Below are positions 42,307-51,185 of a stretch of 64,000 nucleotides of DNA, in pieces; within the stretch, counting starts at the first letter, position 1, and each line of letters opens with the position of its first letter. A model generated the notes under the pieces. The model was not told where the DNA came from. It was given only the letters and a program-made list of their open reading frames with translations, and searched no databases. A program made the position numbers and the translations under genes. Origin of the DNA: Collimonas humicola (GTDB taxonomy: Bacteria; Pseudomonadota; Gammaproteobacteria; Burkholderiales; Burkholderiaceae_D); contig NZ_JAGQEE010000006.1 in NCBI RefSeq assembly GCF_018304945.1, positions 62,001 to 126,000 on the forward strand, written 5' to 3'.

Positions 42307-43728
42307 ATGAAATCCCCCGAACTGGATCTGCACATCGATCGCGCGCTGGAATTACCCATGTACCAGCAGATCTGCCAACGTTTCAAGACGGCGATCGAGC
42401 AGGGAAACCTGCACGCGGGGGATCGCGTGCCTGCGGTCCGGGCGCTGGCGGCAGGACTGAATCTGGCGCGCGGTACGGTGGAAATGGCTTATCGCATCCT
42501 GGCGGACGAGGGATATCTGCAGATCAGGGGCGCGGCCGGCACAGTGGTTTCGCCGTCTTTGCCGCCGCCGGCAGTCCTCAAACCGCAGGTAGTCATGGCC
42601 GGACAAGCGCATGCAGCAAACGTCGATCACGACGGCAAGGCGCCGAAGCCGCTGCAGATGGGTTTGCCTGCGCTCGACGCATTTCCGCGCAAGGTGTGGA
42701 ACCGGCTGGTCGGCCATCGCCTGCGCAGCAGCGAACCGGCGCGGCTGGCCTATCCCGATCCTGCCGGTTATGACCGTTTGCGTGAAAAAATAGCAACGTA
42801 TCTGGGCGTCTCGCGCGGTGTGACCTGTCTGCCGGAGCAGGTGTTCATCACGACCGGCTTGCGCAATACGCTTGAACTGACGCTAAGCAGCCTTGCGGCT
42901 GTCGGCGATGCATTCTGGTTCGAAGATCCCGGCTATATTTTTGCGCGCCTGTTTCTGCAAAATGCCGCAGTCAAGATCGTACCGGTGCCGGTCGATGACA
43001 ATGGATTGATGGTGGAAGAAGGCAAGCGGCGCAGTCCGCATGCAAAATTCGCGATGGTCACGCCGTCGCACCAAAGTCCGCTTGGGGCGACGTTATCGCT
43101 GGAACGCCGGCTGGCGCTTCTGGAATGGGCCAGCAAAGCCGGCAGCTGGATTATCGAAGACGACTACGACAGTGAATTTCGCTATCAGGGACGGCCGCTG
43201 CCGGCGCTGAAAAGCCTGGATCGCAATGATCGCGTCATTTACAGCGGCACTTTCAGCAAGGCGATGTTTCCGGGGCTTAGGCTGGCCTATGCCGTCGCAC
43301 CGGTCAGTGCGGTTGCACGCTTTCAGGCAGCTTCCTACAACCTGAACGCAGGCTGCCCATACCTGTTCCAGGCAGGCGTTGCCGATTTTATCGCCGAAGG
43401 TCATTTCTCAAGGCATCTGAAAAAAATGCGCCAGTTGTACGCAGAACGTCGCGCGGTGACGTCGCGCGTTTTCCAGGAAATATTGGGCGATCGCATACGG
43501 ATCGATTTGCAACCGGGCGGCTTGCACATACTGGCGAAACTGGCTGAGCGCGAAGACGATGTCATGCTGGCGGGCCGCGCACGAACTGCCGGCCTGGCCC
43601 TGCATCCTTTATCGCCCTGGTACATTGATGCAAAGCCGCGGCAGGGATTGTTGCTGGGCTTTGCCAATGTTATCGATGAGAAGGATGCGATGCGCCTGGC
43701 GCTGATGCTCAAGCAAGCATTGGCATAG
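42307..43728 (+). CDS. MocR-type regulator (GntR helix-turn-helix plus PLP aminotransferase fold)
   Basis: 473 residues. Residues 10-80 are a GntR winged helix (YQQICQRFKTAIEQGNLHAGDRVPAVRALAAGLNLARGTVEMAYRIL). Residues 115-470 are a fold-type I aminotransferase; the PLP lysine is in YSGTFSKAMFPGLR near residue 318, and the Asp of IIEDDYDSEF precedes it. MocR proteins use PLP or an adduct as effector. Divergent from the AhpD-like/GNAT/oxidoreductase operon, which it probably controls. Not PdxR by context, because no pdxS/T is near. Confidence 0.92.
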   Translation: MKSPELDLHIDRALELPMYQQICQRFKTAIEQGNLHAGDRVPAVRALAAGLNLARGTVEMAYRILADEGYLQIRGAAGTVVSPSLPPPAVLKPQVVMAGQAHAANVDHDGKAPKPLQMGLPALDAFPRKVWNRLVGHRLRSSEPARLAYPDPAGYDRLREKIATYLGVSRGVTCLPEQVFITTGLRNTLELTLSSLAAVGDAFWFEDPGYIFARLFLQNAAVKIVPVPVDDNGLMVEEGKRRSPHAKFAMVTPSHQSPLGATLSLERRLALLEWASKAGSWIIEDDYDSEFRYQGRPLPALKSLDRNDRVIYSGTFSKAMFPGLRLAYAVAPVSAVARFQAASYNLNAGCPYLFQAGVADFIAEGHFSRHLKKMRQLYAERRAVTSRVFQEILGDRIRIDLQPGGLHILAKLAEREDDVMLAGRARTAGLALHPLSPWYIDAKPRQGLLLGFANVIDEKDAMRLALMLKQALA

Positions 43729-43948
43729 CGCCGCGCTGGGGCCATGGCCATGGTCTGTAACGAGATGCTTGCCGATTGCGGAGCTTGGTTCGGAGACGTT
43801 AGCGGCCGATAATATTTACCGGTGATTGGCGGCTTCCGAGTGTGGATTCAAGCGGTGGGCGCAGCGATTGAGGAAACCAGCGATACATTTTGCACGGCAC
43901 CGGCGTGGCGGCGGATAATAGCGGCTACATCAATTTTAGAGTTCCCCC

Positions 43949-46153
43949 ATGGAAATTAAGGTCAACTTTCTCGATAAGCTGCGTCTTGAAGCCAAGTTCG
44001 ATGACTTCACGGTAGTGGCCGACCAGCCTATCCGCTATAAGGGCGATGGCTCGGCGCCCGGCCCTTTCGACTATTTTTTGGCTTCATCGGCCTTGTGTGC
44101 GGCTTACTTTGTGAAGTTATATTGCGTAACTCGCAATATTCCTACCGAAAATATCCGCCTGTCGCAGAATAATATTGTCGATCCGGAAAACCGCTACCAG
44201 CAGATTTTCAAGATTCAGGTTGAATTGCCGGCGGATATCTCTGCCAAAGACCGCCAGGGAATTTTGCGTTCCATCGAGCGTTGCACGGTGAAAAAAGTAG
44301 TGCAAGCCGGACCCGAGTTTGTCATTGAAGAGGTAGAGAACCTGGATGCAGATGCCCAGGCCTTGCTGACATTGAAGCCGTCTTCGGACGTCAGCACCTA
44401 TATTGTCGGCAAGGACCTGCCGCTGGAGCAAACCATCGCCAATATGTCGGGCGTTTTGGCGAACTTGGGCATCAAGATTGAAATCGCTTCGTGGCGCAAT
44501 CTTGTTCCCAATGTATGGTCGCTGCATATCCGCGATGCGCACTCGCCGATGTGTTTTACCAATGGCAAGGGAGCGAGCAAAGAAAGCGCGTTGGCGTCGG
44601 CCTTGGGAGAGTATATCGAGCGACTGAATAACAACCATTTCTACGCCGGCAGTTTTTGGGGCGAAGACATCGCCAGCGCGGCGTTTGTACATTACCCGAA
44701 CGAGCGCTGGTTTAAGCCAGGCCCTAAAGATAAGCTGCCAGCTGAAATTCTGGATGCGTATTGTCTGCGAATTTACAATCCCGACGGCGACTTATTTGGC
44801 TCGCATCTGATCGATACCAACTCCGGCAATGCGCAGCGCGGCATCTGTTCGCTGCCGTATGTGCGACAGTCGGACGGCGAGGTGGTGTACTTTCCATCCA
44901 ACCTGGTCGAAAACCTCTACGTCAGCAATGGCATGAGTGCCGGCAATACGCTGGCTGAGGCGCAGGTGCAATGTCTGTCGGAAATTTTCGAACGGGCGGT
45001 AAAACGCGAAATCCTGGAAGGTGAAATCACCTTGCCTGATGTGCCGCAGGAAGTGCTGGCGAAATACCCTGGCATTCTGGCCGGCATTCAGGGCTTGGAA
45101 GAGCAGGGCTTTCCGGTGCTGGTGAAGGATGCGTCGCTGGGAGGGGTGTACCCGGTGATGTGCGTCACCTTGATGAACCCGCGGACAGGTGGCGTGTTTG
45201 CTTCGTTCGGCGCGCACCCGAGCCTGGAGGTGGCGCTGGAGCGCAGTCTGACGGAATTGCTACAGGGCCGCAGTTTTGAAGGCCTGAACGAATTGCCGCG
45301 GCCCACCTTCACCAGTGAAGCCGTGACTGAGCCAAACAACTTTGTCGAACACTTCATCGATTCCAGCGGTATCGTGTCATGGCGCTTTTTCAGTGCCAAA
45401 GCGGATTTCGATTTTGTTGAATGGGATTTTTCCGGCCAGGGTGAAAACTCTAATGCCGAGGAAGCCGCAACCCTGTTCGGTATTCTCGAAGACATGGGCA
45501 AGCAGGTGTATGTGGCGGCGTATGACAATTTGGGCGCCGTAGCCTGCCGGATTCTGGTGCCCGGTTATTCGGAAATATACCCGATAGAAGATTTGGTCTG
45601 GGATAACACCAACAAGGCGCTGTTGTTCCGCGCCGATATCTTGAATCTGCATCGCCTGGACGATGCCAGCCTGGAAGCGCTGCTTGAGCGTTTGGATAAC
45701 AATGAGCTCGATGAACATTCTGACATCGCGACATTGATCGGAATCGAATTTGACGAGAATACGGACTGGGGGCAACTGACAGTTCTCGAGTTGAAGCTGC
45801 TGATTCATCTCGCCTTGCAGCAATTTGAGGAGGCGCACGAGCTGGTGGGAGCCTTCCTGCAGTACAACGACAATACGGTCGAGCGCGGATTGTTTTATCA
45901 GGCCCTGAGTGTGGTGCTAGAAGTGCTGCTGGATGACGACCTGGAACTGGACGATTACGTGGTCAATTTCCGCCGGATGTTTGGCAACGCCCGGATGGAT
46001 GCGGTAATGGGCTCAGTGGACGGCAGCGTGCGCTTCTTCGGGTTAACCCCAACGAGCATGAAGCTGGAGGGTCTCGACAGGCACCAGCGCCTGATCGATA
46101 GCTACAAGAAATTGCATAAGGCCAGAGCCGTTGCGGCGGCTACAGCCAGTTAG
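43949..46153 (+). CDS. OsmC-YcaO fusion protein
   Basis: 734 residues. Residues 1-140: an OsmC-like domain (LEAKFDDFTVVADQP, DYFLASSALCAAYFVKLYC). Residues about 190-560: a YcaO ATPase domain with GKGASKESALASALGEYIERLNNN, NGMSAGNTLAEAQVQCLSEIFERAVKREI and GAHPSLEVALERSLTELLQGR, the ATP-binding glutamate-rich blocks. Residues 570-734 are acidic and helical, as in E. coli YcaO. YcaO enzymes activate amides with ATP; E. coli YcaO aids beta-methylthiolation of ribosomal protein S12. The OsmC part could supply a reactive thiol. No precursor peptide or partner cyclase is beside it. Confidence 0.92.
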   Translation: MEIKVNFLDKLRLEAKFDDFTVVADQPIRYKGDGSAPGPFDYFLASSALCAAYFVKLYCVTRNIPTENIRLSQNNIVDPENRYQQIFKIQVELPADISAKDRQGILRSIERCTVKKVVQAGPEFVIEEVENLDADAQALLTLKPSSDVSTYIVGKDLPLEQTIANMSGVLANLGIKIEIASWRNLVPNVWSLHIRDAHSPMCFTNGKGASKESALASALGEYIERLNNNHFYAGSFWGEDIASAAFVHYPNERWFKPGPKDKLPAEILDAYCLRIYNPDGDLFGSHLIDTNSGNAQRGICSLPYVRQSDGEVVYFPSNLVENLYVSNGMSAGNTLAEAQVQCLSEIFERAVKREILEGEITLPDVPQEVLAKYPGILAGIQGLEEQGFPVLVKDASLGGVYPVMCVTLMNPRTGGVFASFGAHPSLEVALERSLTELLQGRSFEGLNELPRPTFTSEAVTEPNNFVEHFIDSSGIVSWRFFSAKADFDFVEWDFSGQGENSNAEEAATLFGILEDMGKQVYVAAYDNLGAVACRILVPGYSEIYPIEDLVWDNTNKALLFRADILNLHRLDDASLEALLERLDNNELDEHSDIATLIGIEFDENTDWGQLTVLELKLLIHLALQQFEEAHELVGAFLQYNDNTVERGLFYQALSVVLEVLLDDDLELDDYVVNFRRMFGNARMDAVMGSVDGSVRFFGLTPTSMKLEGLDRHQRLIDSYKKLHKARAVAAATAS

Positions 46154-46167
46154 GGTTGCGAGTCATG

Positions 46168-46199
46168 GCTGGGGGCGCTGATGCCGTTCATCCCCCAGC
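46168..46199 (+). terminator. Hairpin after the OsmC-YcaO gene
   Basis: GCTGGGGG (46168-46175) pairs with CCCCCAGC (46192-46199) with a 16-base loop; no T-run. Possible Rho-dependent end. Confidence 0.4.
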
Positions 46200-46378
46200 G
46201 TTCGATACCAGAGCGACCATCTGTGCCGGTATGCTTCATGTTTATGGACGCGCAAAGCCCAAATGTCGTGCGCATAGAACGCTAGGGCGGCTCGCTGGGA
46301 GCGTAGCCGGCGGCGGAAATCGGTCACAATCGGCCACTCAAGAAATCTTCTGAAATCGCGCACAAAAGGAGGCCAGTC

Positions 46379-46807
46379 ATGAAACCACGCATTACCGTCC
46401 TTACCCTCGGCGTCGATGACCTCGAAAGATCGCTCCGCTTCTATCGTGATGGCCTGGGGTTAAAAACAGAGGGCATCGTCGGAACCGAGTTCGAGTACGG
46501 TGCAGTTGTGTTTATCGAGCTGGAGGGAGGTCTGAAGCTTGCTCTCTATCCGCGCAAGAGCCTTTCTCTCGACTCCACACTTCCACTCGGGCAGCCCAGC
46601 GCAACCGAACTCTCCATCGGCCACAACGTCACCTCCAAGAAAGAAGTAGACGTCGTCATGGATCAGGCGCGCAAGGCCGGGGCGGTAATTGTCAAACCGG
46701 CTCACGACACCTTTTGGGGCGGCTATGGAGGCTACTTCCAAGATCCCGACCAGCATCTCTGGGAGGTTGTATGGAATCCGCAGTGGCTGGCCGAAGGCGA
46801 GGCATGA
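46379..46807 (+). CDS. VOC-superfamily (glyoxalase/dioxygenase-like) protein
   Basis: 142 residues: one vicinal-oxygen-chelate unit with beta-alpha-beta-beta-beta modules (ITVLTLGVDDLERSLRFYRDGLGLKTEG ... GGYGGYFQDPDQHLWEVVWNP). The glutamate of LWEVVW fits the usual metal ligand, but the first strand lacks the usual histidine (LTLGVDD), so metal binding is doubtful. AAAGGAGG precedes the start. It is the first gene after the OsmC-YcaO gene and opens the accessory region. Substrate unknown. Confidence 0.88.
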   Translation: MKPRITVLTLGVDDLERSLRFYRDGLGLKTEGIVGTEFEYGAVVFIELEGGLKLALYPRKSLSLDSTLPLGQPSATELSIGHNVTSKKEVDVVMDQARKAGAVIVKPAHDTFWGGYGGYFQDPDQHLWEVVWNPQWLAEGEA

Positions 46808-46934
46808 CCTTGCATTCCATGCGACCTGCGCGAAAAGCCGTGCAGGCGCCGCAACTCCACCTTCTTGCGCGTCCGCTTAGGGGCGATGACAGTGGTTCGC
46901 GGTAGAACAATACGGTTCTTTTACTAAGTCGATC

Positions 46935-47372
46935 ATGCGCGCTTATCTGATTCCACTATTTGTATTGCTGTCGACACTCGTCGGCTGCAGCACGCCTTCG
47001 AAAACGGCAATCGATAGCATCCAGGTCGTTGCCGAAAGTGGCGCTAACCAGAACACCACGACCGCGCTCGACATCGTGTTCGTGTACGACGCCACTTCCG
47101 CAGGGCTGCTACCGAAAACCGGACCTGACTGGTTCGACAAGAAAGCCGCATTGATTAATGGACTGACGGCCGGCATCGAAGTCGTATCGCTGCAGGCCGC
47201 GCCGGCGATGATCGTCAACGTACCGCTGCCGAAACGCCATAACGATGCGATCGGTGTCTACAGCTTTTCCAATTACATCGCTGCCGCCGGGCAGGCGCGC
47301 GGCAACCTCACGGCTTACAAAACAATGACGATACGGCTGACGCCTGACAACGTCGTTTATTCAGGCCGCTAG
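46935..47372 (+). CDS. Small predicted lipoprotein of unknown function
   Basis: 145 residues. N-terminal signal with lipobox TLVGC followed by STPSKTA. The mature part has alternating hydrophobic beta-like segments (ALDIVFVYDATSAGLLP, IEVVSLQAAPAMIVNVPLP, DAIGVYSFSNYIAAAGQ). Size and lipobox recall type VI secretion TssJ lipoproteins, but no other secretion gene is present, so I do not assign it. The ribosome site is weak. It lies between two VOC genes in the orphan-rich region. Confidence 0.7.
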   Translation: MRAYLIPLFVLLSTLVGCSTPSKTAIDSIQVVAESGANQNTTTALDIVFVYDATSAGLLPKTGPDWFDKKAALINGLTAGIEVVSLQAAPAMIVNVPLPKRHNDAIGVYSFSNYIAAAGQARGNLTAYKTMTIRLTPDNVVYSGR

Positions 47373-47630
47373 CGCCGCGTTGGTATGGAATCGCGATCTC
47401 GATCGTTCAATTTATCGACCATGTAGCCTAGGTGACGTTATTGAAGGTCCGTTTTCGCCAACTCCGGCTATTCGCGCCGCGCTCTCGCCTAACGTTGTTT
47501 TGGCAATTTTTGTGTGGCAGCATACGACGTCAGATTCAAACTTCCGCTTTCAGGCATCTGATATTCAGTGGCTAGAATTTGCATGACGGGATTTTTAATT
47601 GCGTTAGCCCTACACATTTCTGGAGAAATT

Positions 47631-48008
47631 ATGTTTGACCACGTTAAATTCGGAGTCAGTGACTATGCAGCAAGCAAAGCATTCTTCCTCAAGGCTCTCG
47701 AACCGCTTGGTGTCGTGATTGACACGGACTGGCCGCAGACCTGCGGTGTCGAGCTTATCGGCCCAACGAGTAAGGCTTCGTTGTGTCTGTACCAAACCGA
47801 CGAGAAACCGGCACATCTTCACTTGGCGTTCACCGCCAAGAATCGCCTGCAAGTGGACGCTTTCTATCGCGCAGCCCTGGAGGCAGGAGGCAAAGACAAT
47901 GGTACGCCTGGTCTGCGCCCGCGCTATAACGCGAACTACTATGCAGCTTTTGTCATTGGTCCCGACGGGCACAACATCGAAGTGGTTTGCCAAGAACCTG
48001 AGGCGTAG
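47631..48008 (+). CDS. VOC-superfamily protein
   Basis: 125 residues. MFDHVKFGVSDYAASKAFFLKAL with the first metal histidine, HLHLAFTA with the second block, and GPDGHNIEVVCQ with the glutamate, so the metal site looks intact. Start ATG 47631 follows GGAGAAATT; the longer frame from 47568 is rejected. The FYRAALEAGGKDNGTPGLRPRY segment is common to the VOC subgroup often linked to thiol or antibiotic detoxification. Substrate unknown. Second of three VOC genes here; they are not close copies of each other. Confidence 0.9.
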   Translation: MFDHVKFGVSDYAASKAFFLKALEPLGVVIDTDWPQTCGVELIGPTSKASLCLYQTDEKPAHLHLAFTAKNRLQVDAFYRAALEAGGKDNGTPGLRPRYNANYYAAFVIGPDGHNIEVVCQEPEA

Positions 48009-48123
48009 CCGTAGACGCGAACAGGCCAAAAGCAGACGTGTAATCGCCATCGAAAAAAATGCTGGCGCACACGGCCTTGCAGATAATCAAAGAAATTAAG
48101 AAATGCTAATCAAAGAACAGCGC

Positions 48124-48372
48124 CTACCGATAGAAAGGTTCGACCGTGCCTTTTACTTTAGTCATTAAGGGGTTGCCCTTCCGATCTAACGCCTTTCCGG
48201 CCGGGATTTTAATCCATCCCTCGCTGATGCAATATTCCTCAACTTCGAAGCGCTCTTTATCGTTAAGTTTAATACCAACATCATGTTCAAATATGGCGGC
48301 ATTATAGAAAGGGCTACGAGGATCGACTGAGAGTCGATCAGGAAGTGGGGGGCGGTTTTGGATATCGTTCAT
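48124..48372 (-). CDS. DUF3297-family protein
   Basis: 82 residues: PPLPDRLSVDPRSPFYNAAIFEHDVGIKLN, VEEYCISEGWIKIPAGKALDRKGNPLMTKVKG and VEPFYR are characteristic of the short DUF3297 family. Function unknown. It is the only minus-strand gene in the 46.2-54.9 kb region. ATG 48372 gives the family start; two extra upstream in-frame codons for Ile and Val are unlikely. Confidence 0.88.
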   Translation of the reverse strand: MNDIQNRPPLPDRLSVDPRSPFYNAAIFEHDVGIKLNDKERFEVEEYCISEGWIKIPAGKALDRKGNPLMTKVKGTVEPFYR

Positions 48373-48441
48373 GGCTACAATTATCAACTATAAGATTAAC
48401 CAAAACAAATTTTTTGCGTGGTTTCGCTAAATCACTTGCTT

Positions 48442-48495
48442 GACCGCACTCGGCCATTAGCGGTCTTAGGGAAAACTTCCGCAAAGCGGAAGTTT
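48442..48495. repeat. Two adjacent palindromes of the CGGCC family
   Basis: First: GACCGC (48442-48447), a centre with CGGCC, and GCGGTC (48460-48465). Second: AAACTTCCGC (48473-48482), an AAA loop and GCGGAAGTTT (48486-48495), a perfect 10-bp hairpin. The first is the cleanest member of the degenerate family found between the orphan genes. Confidence 0.7.
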
Positions 48496-48645
48496 GCTTC
48501 ACGATGTAAAGGTATCCTGATTTGGAAGTGCGTGTGCCGATCAATCGCAGCAGAGCACTTCACTATCTCGAACTGATGGCCGGGCCTTGTCCCAACCTAG
48601 GGCTTTGGCAAATTATCAATTCCCCTTCAGTATTCTATTCACGAC

Positions 48646-49131
48646 ATGAACACATTTCGCCTATCAAATTTCCCATACACGTCGTCCGATTATCGCGCCA
48701 TGTTCAAGGAAGAAGAAATTGAGATCCTGCCATATCGCAAAGGCGGCTCTTACAGATTGGAGAATGGCGTATTCGTCGCGGCGCCAGAGGCAGGGAATGG
48801 CACAATACATTTACCCACGCAAGAAGAACACGGCATATACAAAATTAGGGCTGGTGACGTGGATTTTGACATTGAACTTGAGTCGTCGAAGGGGAGCGTA
48901 TATCCAGAGCTGGTGGAAGTCGCCAAGGACGTCTTATACCAAATCGTCGAGATGGATTCTGCCGCAAGGTCGGTCCCTACGAACTTTGATTATGATGAAC
49001 ATCTAGCCTACATAAGAATCTCTCGATCCGAGGTTGAGCTACACTACTTTGCCACCATCGCCAATACTGAGTGGGGTGCATACTTCGTTCGAGATGCGCA
49101 TGGTAAGTTCCAATTCGAACTATTGGGATAA
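48646..49131 (+). CDS. Orphan protein, acidic, unknown function
   Basis: 161 residues, acidic, with no signal peptide or membrane segment. Segments such as YKIRAGDVDFDIELESSKGSVYPELVEVAKDV and VELHYFATIANTEWGAYFVRDA suggest an alpha/beta fold. No family recognised. Small acidic cytosolic proteins like this are frequent among polymorphic-toxin immunity proteins, but no toxin gene is adjacent, so that is only a possibility. The upstream region carries the palindrome pair. Confidence 0.65.
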   Translation: MNTFRLSNFPYTSSDYRAMFKEEEIEILPYRKGGSYRLENGVFVAAPEAGNGTIHLPTQEEHGIYKIRAGDVDFDIELESSKGSVYPELVEVAKDVLYQIVEMDSAARSVPTNFDYDEHLAYIRISRSEVELHYFATIANTEWGAYFVRDAHGKFQFELLG

Positions 49132-49620
49132 TTTTGATTCTCGCGATCGACGTGCATTACCCGAGCCGGGGGAGCAGAGTGGCAACATTTCGACTTGTTC
49201 ATGACGGATTTTGTTACAGGGATTTGACCAAGAAGTTCGCCTGTCAGATACTCCACTCGAATTTCCCAGGGCAGTTTCCTCATTTTTTACCTAGGTACTA
49301 GCGGCTTACGACGTGCCGTTTTGGTCGAATTGAGCCTTTCGCTACTGGCTCAAAACGGCCAAGTGCGGGCATTCTTGGATTTACACGAAACTAGTCAGCC
49401 AAGTGCGAGAAGGGCACTGCGGCTGCCTAGGCAGTATGCAGCTGCCACAAGTCCTAATTTGTTGTTTTTAACAAAGATTTAATCCTGTCTGAATGTACAA
49501 TGCGTGAATCGCAAACCTAGGCAGAAAAACTCTCCTACTCAAATTCAAGTCTTGGCCTTATGGCCTAGCCGATGTCGGTAATTAGTAAAACGGCACTCAA
49601 TAAAAATGTAGGTTTATTAC
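49132..49620. other. 489-base gap with repeat fragments
   Basis: No supported gene. Contains the CGGCC-family copy at 49356-49370 (CGGCCAAGTGCGGGC), a similar CAGCCAAGTGCGAGA at about 49396, a CTGCCTAGGCAG palindrome (49423-49434) and three CCTAGG sites (near 49289, 49427 and 49517). The last 120 bases are AT-rich and may hold the promoter of the next gene. Confidence 0.6.
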
Positions 49621-50151
49621 ATGCGCAAACGCTCTTATGTCACCCGTGCTGCTGTGGCTGCTATTCTTGCTGGCGGACTAATTGGCATCACGCAAACGGG
49701 CCGTAAAGATCTGTCTGCGGAATCTCGGGTGAAGGTGATATCCGTCAGTGCCCCACTCGATGCAAGTGACCAAACGTCCCCCTTTGTTCGAGGAGCCCTA
49801 GAAGGCGATGAATTGCATTTGACGATTAGGAGCTGGTTCTATCGAAGTGGCGAATTAGACACTCCTTATATATCAGAAGACATTCAGAAGAACGGAGTGC
49901 TACACATTGAAGTACGACATGAATTCGGATTTTTCGGAACGAAATGTGAGTATTTGCGGCAGGTGAAGATTGCTGTTCCTGCAGTGCGTTGGCGAAGTCT
50001 TAGTTCGATTCAAGTATTCAATGAGGATATCGGTGAAATGGTTGGTTCCCCGATGCCACTCGGAAGCGAAGATGCCCTTGCGGCTCTGCGTGCGGCGTCG
50101 CGTAAGAAAAGTGTCGCTAATGATGGCAAGACGATGGCCAATGCGTGCTGA
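49621..50151 (+). CDS. Predicted exported or membrane-anchored orphan protein
   Basis: 176 residues. Basic N-terminus then a hydrophobic helix (VTRAAVAAILAGGLIGITQ) that could be a signal anchor. The body has beta-type segments (LHLTIRSWFYRSGELDT, GVLHIEVRHEFGFFGTKCEYL) and a C-terminal Ala/Lys-rich tail. No family recognised. The ribosome site is weak. It is in the AT-richer orphan region, with CGGCC-family repeats on both sides. Confidence 0.65.
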   Translation: MRKRSYVTRAAVAAILAGGLIGITQTGRKDLSAESRVKVISVSAPLDASDQTSPFVRGALEGDELHLTIRSWFYRSGELDTPYISEDIQKNGVLHIEVRHEFGFFGTKCEYLRQVKIAVPAVRWRSLSSIQVFNEDIGEMVGSPMPLGSEDALAALRAASRKKSVANDGKTMANAC

Positions 50152-50221
50152 GCCCAATATAACGCTCTACACTGCCATCTACGGTGCCGGTAATCCGAAC
50201 TTGGATTGATGTCACTATTGA

Positions 50222-50405
50222 GTCCGCAATCGGCCACAGCTAACGGCAAAACGCATACCATTTCCTATGTATGGTCTTTACCCCAAGTCGCAAAGAAAAT
50301 GATGTTCACCTTGACGACTGCATATTCTGAAAACGTGCAGATCCAGGTGATGGCATCAACAGCTAATATCAGTGATTAATTGGCCGTAATCGGCCAGATG
50401 CAGTC
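50222..50405. repeat. CGGCC-family fragments after the 49.6 kb gene
   Basis: GTCCGCAATCGGCCACAG (50222-50239) keeps the left arm and centre; CGGCCAGATGCAGTC (50391-50405) keeps centre and a degenerate right arm. Between them (50240-50385) is sequence that reads partly like a short decayed coding remnant, but no clear gene. Confidence 0.5.
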
Positions 50406-50436
50406 ATTTACCAATACATCTCAATAAGGTAAGTCA

Positions 50437-51111
50437 ATGGGATTTCTACTAGGGAATGGATATTTTGCCGGTCCGCCTTCCGAGAGTGGGGCATTAATGA
50501 TCGGGGGACGTACTTCATTGAGAGGGGCCGTTTCCCCGAATACCGGTTTAGCACTTACTCAATTTGCGCGCATTAGCCTAGGGCCAGGAGGTTTTTTAGT
50601 TCCTGGTTGGACTTTGCCGGAGATGCATTTTTTGTACAGCTGGAAATGCAAGATTCACGAAGGTGATTTTAGCTACAGGTACGTAAATGGTGAGATAGAG
50701 ATTGTGGAATTTTGCAAAGGAACAGATGATTACGATGATTTCCCTTACGAAAATTACCCTCCCTTTTTCGAGCAGGTTCGATTAAGTTTGCAGCGGATTG
50801 AAAAAGAAGATCAGTCCATAATTCTTAAATTGAATGAGGTGGATTGCGAGCCTAATTTTAAGTTTAATGATACACGCGCCAATCAACTATCGGTACCAAC
50901 GCATCAGTTCGGAGGTGTTCCTTATCTGCACTTTTCAAGCGCACATAGGAAGGATTGTGTAATTTGTGGGCACGAAATTCCGGTGGTGGCGTCAATTGGG
51001 AATAATAGTTATTCAAATAATGAAGGATTTTCGGGGAATGATTTTGTGCAAGTTGTTTATTGGGCCTGCTCATCTTGCAATGTCTTATCAGCCTCGAATT
51101 TTTGTGATTGA
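50437..51111 (+). CDS. Hypothetical protein with DUF1963-like C-terminal zinc-ribbon region
   Basis: 224 residues. The C-terminal half has HQFGGVPYLHFSS, CVICGHEIPVVASIG, a GFSGNDFVQVVYWACSSCN run and two C-X2-C pairs, resembling the end of DUF1963 (YwqG-like) proteins with their HKLGG..P and Cys-X2-Cys pattern. The N-terminal half is unlike them. AAGGTAAG precedes the ATG. Base composition is low: 21 G+C in 60 bases at 50701-50760. Function unknown. The assignment to DUF1963 is tentative. Confidence 0.6.
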   Translation: MGFLLGNGYFAGPPSESGALMIGGRTSLRGAVSPNTGLALTQFARISLGPGGFLVPGWTLPEMHFLYSWKCKIHEGDFSYRYVNGEIEIVEFCKGTDDYDDFPYENYPPFFEQVRLSLQRIEKEDQSIILKLNEVDCEPNFKFNDTRANQLSVPTHQFGGVPYLHFSSAHRKDCVICGHEIPVVASIGNNSYSNNEGFSGNDFVQVVYWACSSCNVLSASNFCD

Positions 51112-51170
51112 CGGTAATTCAGAAATGACCGCCCGTGTTTGATTTGATTAGGAATTTCAATGACAGTAAA

Positions 51171-51185
51171 CGGCCAGGAGCGGAC
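51171..51185. repeat. CGGCC-family repeat fragment
   Basis: CGGCCAGGAGCGGAC: centre and right arm. A matching left-arm-like AAATGACCGC lies upstream near 51123. Confidence 0.5.

Noticed and set aside
46935-47372. Type VI secretion TssJ assignment for the small lipoprotein
   Set aside because: Only size and lipobox agree; no other secretion genes nearby.
47380-47586. 68-codon frame after the small lipoprotein gene
   Set aside because: No ribosome site, no family similarity, contains the repeat-like ACTTCCGC segment; probably non-coding.
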